29,498 nucleotides of DNA from SIG480 sp045636165 (GTDB lineage: Bacteria; Bacillota; Clostridia; Oscillospirales; JAAYXM01). The stretch covers positions 1-29,498 of the forward strand of contig JAZTWZ010000004.1 in assembly GCA_045636165.1 (NCBI GenBank), given 5' to 3'. Position numbers and translations under genes: made by a program. The notes beneath the pieces are model-generated. The model ran no database searches. It saw only the letters and a list, made by a program, of their open reading frames with translations, and was not told the DNA's origin. The first letter of the stretch is position 1. Each line of letters begins with the position of its first letter. This document shows, piece by piece, positions 23,805-29,498 of this stretch.

Positions 23805-26192
23805 ATGGATAGCTTATACAAAAAATCATTAAAAACTCTTGAGCTTGATGCGGTACTTGAGATTCTTGCAGAGCATGCTGTGAGCGACGGTGCTAAAAAG
23901 CTTGCGCTTTCGCTTTCTCCAAGCCATGATATTCGAGAAGTTCGTTCGGGTATCGAAAAAACAGGGGCTGCGCGAAAGCTCATTGGCTATAAGGGAACAC
24001 CGTCTTTTTCGGGCGTTTGCGATGTTTCAGTATCGCTGCGTAGAGCGTCAATCGGCGGAAACCTTAACCCGTCCGAGCTTCTTCATATTGCTGACATTTT
24101 GAAAACAGCGCGTTCTGCCCAGAGTTATCTCGAAGATGACAGAAAAAGCGAAAAGACATCTCTTGACGGGCTTTTTGCAATGCTTTATATAGATAAAGCA
24201 TTTGAAGATAAAATTCGCAATGCTATTCTTAGTCCTGAGGAAATTGCTGACGGAGCATCAAGTGAGCTTCTCGCCATCCGTCGTAAGATGCGCAGAAGCG
24301 GTGAAAAGATTCGCGAGGTTTTAGCTCATATCATATCCTCGCCGTCGCATTCTAAATATCTTCAGGAAACTATAATAACCCAGCGTTCGGGAAGATATGT
24401 TGTCCCCGTAAAAAGTGAGTACCGAGGCGAAATCAAGGGCCTTGTTCACGACATATCCTCAACGGGTGCTACGGTTTTCATAGAGCCTTTGCAGGTTGTA
24501 GAGCTCAATAACCTTATGCGCGAGCTTGAGGCCGAGGAGAAAAAAGAAATAGAGCGCATCCTTGCACAGCTTTCGGCAGAAGCATCTGAAATATCGGAGG
24601 GACTTGAACGCGATTTTGAAGTTCTCACAGAACTCGACCTCATTTTTGCAAAGGGTAATATGTCATATACTCTCAACGGGGAGGCGCCGACAGTTAACGA
24701 TAAGGGAATTGTAAACCTTATAAACGCGCGACATCCGCTTCTCAATAAAGATACAACCGTTCCTGTTTCTATCCGACTCGGCAGAGACTTTGATACTCTT
24801 GTCATAACCGGTCCGAACACGGGCGGCAAGACGGTTTCGCTTAAAACAGTGGGTCTTCTTACTCTTATGGCAGAATGCGGAATGTATATCCCGTGTGATT
24901 ACGGCAGTGAAATATCCGTTTTTAACAAAATATATGCAGATATTGGCGATGAACAAAGCATCGAGCAATCACTCTCTACATTCTCGTCGCACATGAAGAA
25001 CATAGTCGAGATAATCGACGGAGCAGACGATAAATCTCTCGTTTTAGTTGACGAGCTTGGCGCAGGAACTGACCCTGTCGAGGGCGCGGCTCTTGCGGTA
25101 TCCATAATTGAATATATAAAGTCTTTGGGCGCTAAAACTATTGCGACAACGCACTATGCAGAGCTTAAGAGCTTCGCTCTCATCACGGAAAGAGTTGAGA
25201 ACGGAAGCTGTGAGTTTGATGTAAAGACATTAAAGCCCACATACCGTCTTCTTATCGGTATTCCCGGAAAGAGTAATGCATTTGCTATTTCAAAAAGACT
25301 CGGACTTCCTGAACATATCATAGATAATGCAGGAGCATTGGTTGAGCGCGAGGATAAGCGATTTGACGAAATTCTCTCGCGGCTTGAAGAAAAGCAAAAG
25401 GCGCTTGATACGGAGCTTACCCGTGCAAACGATATGCGCGCCGATATCGAAAACCGAAAGAAGAAGAACGAGCAGTTTGAGCGCGAGCTTGAGGCGCGTA
25501 AGGTAAGTGTTATTGAAAAGGCGCGCGAAGATGCTGAAAAGATTCTCAAAGATGCCCGTGAAGCTGCCGAAAAGGCTCTTGATGAAATTAAAGAGATACG
25601 GAAGCTTGAAAAGAAAAAAGCAGACAGAAACCGCATTAACGAAGCTCAGAGCGAGCTTAAGCGCGGTCTTAACGAAGCTGAAAAGGGAATCATCCGTTCA
25701 AAGCCACGCCCGACTCCGAAGCCGCTTCCGAGAAAGCTTCGCGCAGGTGACACTGTTGAGCTTTGTGAACTTGGTCTTCAGGGAACGGTTATTGAGGTTT
25801 CAGAGAAAACAGGCGCTCTTATCGTTCAGGCAGGTATTATGAAAGTGACCGCCCGTCCTGAAGAAGTTTCGCTTATTGAGGAAAGCGGAGAGAAAACCGT
25901 AAAAGAGTTTATCGCAAAGAAAAAAGCAGAACTTCGCAACATTTCCGTAAAGCCTGAGGTTGATCTTCGCGGAATGACAGCAGATGAAGCAGAGTATACG
26001 CTTGGAATGTATCTTGATAATGCTTTTCTTGCAAAGCTTCCGAGTGTTACAATCATTCACGGAAAGGGAACAGGTGTTCTCAGAAAATCAGTGCACACCT
26101 ATCTCCGTTCACATCCGCATATAAAGTCCTGGAGACTTGGTGTGTTTGGTGAAGGCGAGGACGGAGTTACGATTGCCGAACTCAGAATATAA
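23805..26192 (+). CDS. mutS2: MutS2 family ATPase with Smr nuclease domain
   Basis: MutS2 is a MutS relative linked in different species to suppression of homologous recombination and, in B. subtilis, to rescue of collided ribosomes. At 795 residues it is full length. The MutS core holds Walker A GPNTGGKT (336-343) and Walker B with signature SLVLVDELGAGTDPVEGAALA (about 411-431). Coiled-coil segments rich in Lys/Glu/Arg cover about 515-640, and a KOW-like stretch (GDTVELCELGLQGTVIEV) is near 648-665. The C-terminal Smr domain begins VDLRGMTADEAEY (about 719) and contains IHGKGTG. The ATG is three bases after the recO stop, so translation is probably coupled; its own ribosome site is weak. 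Confidence 0.97.
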   Translation: MDSLYKKSLKTLELDAVLEILAEHAVSDGAKKLALSLSPSHDIREVRSGIEKTGAARKLIGYKGTPSFSGVCDVSVSLRRASIGGNLNPSELLHIADILKTARSAQSYLEDDRKSEKTSLDGLFAMLYIDKAFEDKIRNAILSPEEIADGASSELLAIRRKMRRSGEKIREVLAHIISSPSHSKYLQETIITQRSGRYVVPVKSEYRGEIKGLVHDISSTGATVFIEPLQVVELNNLMRELEAEEKKEIERILAQLSAEASEISEGLERDFEVLTELDLIFAKGNMSYTLNGEAPTVNDKGIVNLINARHPLLNKDTTVPVSIRLGRDFDTLVITGPNTGGKTVSLKTVGLLTLMAECGMYIPCDYGSEISVFNKIYADIGDEQSIEQSLSTFSSHMKNIVEIIDGADDKSLVLVDELGAGTDPVEGAALAVSIIEYIKSLGAKTIATTHYAELKSFALITERVENGSCEFDVKTLKPTYRLLIGIPGKSNAFAISKRLGLPEHIIDNAGALVEREDKRFDEILSRLEEKQKALDTELTRANDMRADIENRKKKNEQFERELEARKVSVIEKAREDAEKILKDAREAAEKALDEIKEIRKLEKKKADRNRINEAQSELKRGLNEAEKGIIRSKPRPTPKPLPRKLRAGDTVELCELGLQGTVIEVSEKTGALIVQAGIMKVTARPEEVSLIEESGEKTVKEFIAKKKAELRNISVKPEVDLRGMTADEAEYTLGMYLDNAFLAKLPSVTIIHGKGTGVLRKSVHTYLRSHPHIKSWRLGVFGEGEDGVTIAELRI

Positions 26193-26237
26193 TAGTACGG
26201 GTTAACATTTTTTCTCTAATGAACGTAGAAAAAAATA

Positions 26238-26267
26238 TTGACTTATGTATGCACAATTTGATATTAT
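26238..26267 (+). promoter_or_regulatory. Sigma-A promoter of the HPr-like gene
   Basis: TTGACT (26238-26243) and TATTAT (26262-26267) are 18 bases apart, about 40 bases before the HPr-like ATG. The gene can therefore be expressed apart from the mutS2 operon. Confidence 0.72.
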
Positions 26268-26307
26268 ATAAAAAGGCAGAATAATTATTGTGAGGAGATT
26301 GCTCTAA

Positions 26308-26577
26308 ATGTGTTCTAAAGAAGTTATTATTAACAATCAGATTGGTCTTCGTGCGCGTCCTGCGACCTTTTTTATTCAGAAGGCAAATGAGTTTAAATGC
26401 AGTATCCAGGTAGAAAGAGATGAGCGTTGCGTTAACGCTAAAAGCCTTCTCGGAGTTCTTTCTCTCGGAATCGTAAAAGGAACCAAAGTTACAATTATCG
26501 CTGACGGTGTTGACGAAGATGAAGCTCTTGTAGCTTTGACAGAGCTTGTCGGAAGCAATTTTTCTGACAAAATGTAA
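26308..26577 (+). CDS. HPr-family protein lacking the active-site histidine (Crh-like)
   Basis: This 89-residue protein has the HPr fold signature, but the phosphocarrier site GLHARPA reads GLRARPA, with Arg15 exactly where HPr has His15. It therefore cannot accept phosphate from Enzyme I at that residue. The regulatory site is kept: NAKSLLGVLSLG with Ser46, the residue phosphorylated by HPr kinase. Crh of B. subtilis has the same logic, with Gln15 and Ser46, and acts as a CcpA co-regulator. A role in carbon catabolite control, or another regulatory role, is more likely than sugar transport. The start ATG follows GAGGAG by ten bases. It has its own promoter and a hairpin after the stop. No PTS, hprK or ccpA gene is in the window. 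Confidence 0.92.
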   Translation: MCSKEVIINNQIGLRARPATFFIQKANEFKCSIQVERDERCVNAKSLLGVLSLGIVKGTKVTIIADGVDEDEALVALTELVGSNFSDKM

Positions 26578-26594
26578 ATTAACTTAACGACTTT

Positions 26595-26619
26595 TATAGA
26601 CGGCCTCGAGCCGTCTATA
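26595..26619 (+). terminator. Hairpin between the HPr-like gene and uvrC (weak terminator or attenuator)
   Basis: A perfect 10-bp stem (TATAGACGGC, 26595-26604, with GCCGTCTATA, 26610-26619) has a CTCGA loop. The following sequence (TTGTTA) is only partly T-rich, so termination may be incomplete. uvrC begins about 20 bases later without another visible promoter. Confidence 0.6.
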
Positions 26620-26641
26620 TTGTTATAGGCAGGTGAAAAAC

Positions 26642-28459
26642 TTGACTCCGAAAGAAAAGGCGCTGAAGCTTCCTCAAAAGCCCGGCGTATATATTATGCT
26701 CGATGAAAATCACGAGGTAATCTATGTCGGTAAGGCTAAAAAGCTTTACAACCGAGTAAATTCATATTTTCGCTCAAATGCCGCGCATAATGAAAAAACA
26801 CGACTGATGGTTTCAAAAATCAGAGATTTTGATTATATAATCACGGATAGCGAGCTTGAGGCGTTTGTTCTTGAAAACTCTCTTATAAAGCGACATAAGC
26901 CGAAATATAATAACCTTTTAAAGGATGATAAAGGATATCCGTTTATCCGTCTTTCCGCAAAAGATGAGTTTCCAAGGTTTTCGATAGTATCGAAGCCTGC
27001 GGATGACGGGGCAGAATACTTTGGTCCGTATGGTGGCAGAGTGGAGTCAAGACGCGCTATCGAAACTGTTTCAGAGCTTCTTTGTCTTCCGACCTGCAAA
27101 AGAAAGTTTCCAAGCGACATTGGAAAAGGAAGACCTTGCCTCAACAGCCATATAGGGCGATGTGATGCCGTTTGTGCAGGTAAGGTTACAAGAGAAGAAT
27201 ACCGCGACAGAATTTCTCGCGCGTGCATGATTCTATCAGGTAAGACGGATGATGTTACGGCGATGCTCGAAAAAAGGATGCTCGACCATGCGGAAAAGCT
27301 TGAATTTGAGCTTGCGGGAAAGCTTCGAGACGAAATTCATTCGATAAATTCTCTTTCAACAAAACAGAAAATGATATCTAGTATGCTGTCTGATACTGAT
27401 GTTCTGGCTTTATATGCAGGCGAGAGCAAAACGGTATTTTCGATACTTCACTATATAAACGGATCACTACTTGAAAGTGAAACTAAAATGACAGAAACAC
27501 CTGCGTTTGGTGAATTGTCAGAGCTTTTGGAAGAATTTCTGCTTCGTTATTATTCCGATAGAAGCAGTTTTCCGAAGGAAATTTATATTCAATACGAAGT
27601 TTCATCATCAGAAACGCTTTCTGAATGGCTTTCAGAGCTTTCAGGAGAGCGCGTAAGGGTAATTTGTCCGAAACGCGGAGAGAAACTAAAGCTTGTTCAA
27701 ATGGCGCTTAAAAACGCCAAGGAAAAGGCGAATATCTCGGCGAACCGCGAAGAGAAGAGCAAGAAGATTCTTGGCGATATCAAAAACATCCTCGCGCTTT
27801 CTGATTTGCCGTATCGCATAGAATCTTATGATATATCAAATACGGCAGGTAAAGAGATTGTCGGAGGAATGATTGTTCTTTTAAACGGAACATTTACAAA
27901 GCGGGAATACAGACGCTTTAAAATCAAGACCCTTGAAAATCAGGATGACCCGAGGGCAATGCGTGAGATTCTGGAACGAAGATTTATAAGAGCCCGTTCG
28001 GGTGATGAAAAGTTTTCAGACTTACCGAACCTGATTCTACTTGATGGCGGTATCACCCAGGTTCGCGCAGTATCATCGCTTTTTAAAGAGCTTGGTATCA
28101 GTGTTCCGCTCTTTGGCATGGTCAAGGATGATAAGCATCAGACTCGCGCTTTGGTTGATGAACTCGGTCGCGAAATCGGGATTTCAGCTACTCCGTCCGT
28201 ATTTCGTTTCATTGCAACCTTGCAGGATGAAGTTCACAGATACGCGATTGATTATCACAGAAAACTGCGTAATAAGAGTATGACTCAGAGCGAACTTCTC
28301 AAGATACGCGGAGTCGGCAAAACGCGCGCAGAAGAGCTTCTCAAAAAATTCAGGAGCATTGATGCAATAAAAAAGGCAGAGATATCACAGCTTTCAGAGC
28401 TTTTGCCGAAGGATGTGGCGGAAGCGGTTTATAACCTTTATCACGGAGAGGAGGAATGA
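26642..28459 (+). CDS. uvrC: Excinuclease ABC subunit C
   Basis: UvrC makes both incisions in nucleotide excision repair after UvrAB finds damage. From TTG 26642 it is 605 residues, the normal size. The N-terminal GIY-YIG nuclease starts KPGVYIMLDENHEVIYVGKAK (about 14-34). A UVR motif for UvrB contact is at about 215-235 (LEFELAGKLRDEI). The C-terminal RNase-H-like endonuclease holds SYDISN with Asp397 and LILLDGG. The two helix-hairpin-helix motifs (LLKIRGVGKTRAEELLKKF) end the protein. An alternative GTG at 26633 would add three residues but sits inside the AGGTG ribosome site, which is six bases before the TTG. The start choice is moderate; the identity is secure. Confidence 0.96.
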   Translation: MTPKEKALKLPQKPGVYIMLDENHEVIYVGKAKKLYNRVNSYFRSNAAHNEKTRLMVSKIRDFDYIITDSELEAFVLENSLIKRHKPKYNNLLKDDKGYPFIRLSAKDEFPRFSIVSKPADDGAEYFGPYGGRVESRRAIETVSELLCLPTCKRKFPSDIGKGRPCLNSHIGRCDAVCAGKVTREEYRDRISRACMILSGKTDDVTAMLEKRMLDHAEKLEFELAGKLRDEIHSINSLSTKQKMISSMLSDTDVLALYAGESKTVFSILHYINGSLLESETKMTETPAFGELSELLEEFLLRYYSDRSSFPKEIYIQYEVSSSETLSEWLSELSGERVRVICPKRGEKLKLVQMALKNAKEKANISANREEKSKKILGDIKNILALSDLPYRIESYDISNTAGKEIVGGMIVLLNGTFTKREYRRFKIKTLENQDDPRAMREILERRFIRARSGDEKFSDLPNLILLDGGITQVRAVSSLFKELGISVPLFGMVKDDKHQTRALVDELGREIGISATPSVFRFIATLQDEVHRYAIDYHRKLRNKSMTQSELLKIRGVGKTRAEELLKKFRSIDAIKKAEISQLSELLPKDVAEAVYNLYHGEEE

Positions 28460-28461
28460 TT

Positions 28462-28998
28462 TTGAGAGTTGTTTCAGGTATTCGGCGCGGAAAGATTTTA
28501 AAAGCTCCCGAGGGGATGGATACCCGTCCTACAACCGATAAGGTAAAAGGAGCAATTTTCAATATTATCCAATTCGAGATTCAAGATAAAAAGATTCTCG
28601 ACCTTTTCGGTGGTAGCGGTCAGCTTGCGATTGAGGCTGTAAGCCGAGGTGCAAGAGAGGCGCTTGTTGTTGATAATTCCAGAAAAGCTGCCGAAATAAT
28701 AAGGGAAAATGTAAAGGGCTGTAATTTCGAGAAAGAGATAAGCGTACGGTGTGCAGACTTCTCTGAAGTATTGACAAAAGGTGCAAAATATGATGTAATA
28801 TTTTTAGATCCACCGTATGCAAGTGACCTTTTAAAAAAGGCTCTTGAGTTGATAGTCAGATTTGACATATTATCAAATGATGGTATAATAGTATGTGAGA
28901 CGGATGATTTGTCGAGGGTCGATGAATTGTTTGGAGAAAAGTATTCCGTTCGTGAGTATAAATACGGAAGAGTCAGGCTTTTGGTCATAAGGAACTGA
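28462..28998 (+). CDS. rsmD: 16S rRNA (guanine966-N2)-methyltransferase RsmD
   Basis: RsmD methylates G966 of 16S rRNA during 30S assembly. From TTG 28462 the protein is 178 residues and begins MRVVSGIRRGKILKAPEGMD, matching the usual family start (M-R-V/I-I/V-S-G). An ATG at 28456 overlaps the uvrC stop but leaves only one base to the GGAGG (28450-28454); the TTG has seven, so it is preferred. The SAM motif is DLFGGSGQLAIEA (47-59) and the catalytic DPPY is at 116-119. It begins two bases after uvrC stops and precedes coaD by 26 bases; rsmD-coaD is a widely conserved neighbour pair. Confidence 0.96.
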   Translation: MRVVSGIRRGKILKAPEGMDTRPTTDKVKGAIFNIIQFEIQDKKILDLFGGSGQLAIEAVSRGAREALVVDNSRKAAEIIRENVKGCNFEKEISVRCADFSEVLTKGAKYDVIFLDPPYASDLLKKALELIVRFDILSNDGIIVCETDDLSRVDELFGEKYSVREYKYGRVRLLVIRN

Positions 28999-29024
28999 AT
29001 GGCTTGGTTCAAGGAGTCGGAGAT

Positions 29025-29498
29025 ATGAAAACAGCTGTTTATCCGGGGAGTTTCGACCCGGTTACAAAAGGACATCTTGATATTATAGAGCGTGCAGCTT
29101 CTATTTTTGATAAGGTTGTCGTTGTTGCTATGGTCAACAGCAAAAAAACGCCGGTTTTCTCATTGGAGGAGCGGTGTGATTTTCTTGAGCGTTGCACGAA
29201 AAAGTACGGTAATGTAGAAGTCAAGACTTCAGATTCGCTCCTTGCCGAGTGGGTGAAGGAAGTCGGTGACTGCGTGCTTATAAAAGGTCTTCGTGCGGTC
29301 AGCGATTTTGAGAGCGAGTTTCAGATGGCGCTCATAAACAGAAAGCTTAATCCGGAACTTGAAACTCTGTTTCTGCCGACGACTGAGGAGTATTTATATC
29401 TCTCATCAAGTATCGTAAAAGAGGTTTGTTCGCTGGGGGGCGATATCTCTTCTTTTGTTGATGATGAGATTTTAGATGAAGTAAAAAATAAACTTTTG
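29025..29498 (+). CDS. coaD: Phosphopantetheine adenylyltransferase (3' end outside window)
   Basis: CoaD catalyses the penultimate step of coenzyme A synthesis, 4'-phosphopantetheine plus ATP to dephospho-CoA. All 158 codons up to the window edge are open. Since the family is about 160 residues long, only a few residues and the stop should be missing. The nucleotidyltransferase start YPGSFDPVTKGHLDII (residues 6-21, with the T-x-G-H element) is clear. KGLRAVSDFESEFQMALINR and the final YLYLSSSIVKEV are diagnostic for CoaD. AAGGAG lies eight bases before ATG 29025. It follows rsmD and is likely cotranscribed with uvrC-rsmD. Confidence 0.96.
   Translation, partial: MKTAVYPGSFDPVTKGHLDIIERAASIFDKVVVVAMVNSKKTPVFSLEERCDFLERCTKKYGNVEVKTSDSLLAEWVKEVGDCVLIKGLRAVSDFESEFQMALINRKLNPELETLFLPTTEEYLYLSSSIVKEVCSLGGDISSFVDDEILDEVKNKLL

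Noticed and set aside
25154..25636. 160-residue Ser/Phe/Arg-rich frame on the - strand inside mutS2
   Set aside because: It mirrors the Lys/Glu coiled-coil of MutS2, a common source of long antisense open frames.
26308..26577. Ordinary HPr phosphocarrier of the sugar PTS
   Set aside because: Arg replaces the essential His15, so phosphate transfer from Enzyme I at this site is not possible.
1..29498. Mobile element, prophage, CRISPR array or tRNA
   Set aside because: No transposase, integrase, phage gene, direct-repeat array or cloverleaf was seen; the DNA is packed with core genes of even composition.

Overview
This window looks like chromosome of a spore-forming, low-to-mid GC member of the Clostridia, probably of the Oscillospiraceae/Ruminococcaceae kind. 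Supporting signs are the spoIIAA-spoIIAB-sigF operon, a YlmC/YmxH protein, a YlbJ-type spore membrane protein, Gram-positive CIRCE control of groESL, strong GGAGG ribosome binding sites and a Crh-like HPr. This is judged from protein character alone; no taxonomic search was possible. I see no prophage, insertion sequence, CRISPR array, tRNA or rRNA. Most of it is core housekeeping DNA with tightly packed operons.

Layout: (1) 1-2880, + strand: the 3' end of purL and then fhs (one-carbon supply for purine synthesis), closed by a bidirectional terminator. (2) 2932-5044, - strand: an NhaC-family transporter behind a complete lysine riboswitch with its own terminator hairpin, which points to lysine transport rather than generic sodium/proton exchange. 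(3) 5064-6580, - strand: spoIIAA-spoIIAB-sigF, the forespore sigma-F partner-switching module. (4) 6697-9675, + strand: a divergent-PAP2 membrane protein, tex, and a small tautomerase. (5) 9692-11745, - strand: groES-groL with a canonical promoter and CIRCE operator. (6) 11770-15433, - strand: class A penicillin-binding protein followed by an RlmL/YpsC-like 23S rRNA methyltransferase. (7) 15524-17766, + strand: YlmC/YmxH protein, then rpsB-tsf behind a strong promoter and a structured leader. (8) 17805-19124, - strand: YlbJ-like protein and a small four-cysteine protein. (9) 19178-29498, + strand: rlmB, a degenerate P-type-ATPase-like membrane protein, era, recO, mutS2, a Crh-like HPr with its own promoter, uvrC, rsmD and a coaD that runs off the end.

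The genes serve purine and one-carbon metabolism, lysine uptake, sporulation commitment, protein folding, ribosome production and modification, DNA repair (recO, uvrC; mutS2 by family) and coenzyme A synthesis. The most unusual items are: the 692-residue protein between rlmB and era, which keeps the eight-helix layout of a heavy-metal P-type ATPase but has lost its catalytic signatures; an HPr-family protein with Arg at the position of the phosphorylated His15 but with Ser46 kept; a candidate structured leader upstream of rpsB; and a perfect 20-bp palindrome lying over the promoter of the lysine riboswitch. Several start codons are reassigned here to TTG or to internal ATG codons because the Shine-Dalgarno position decides them.
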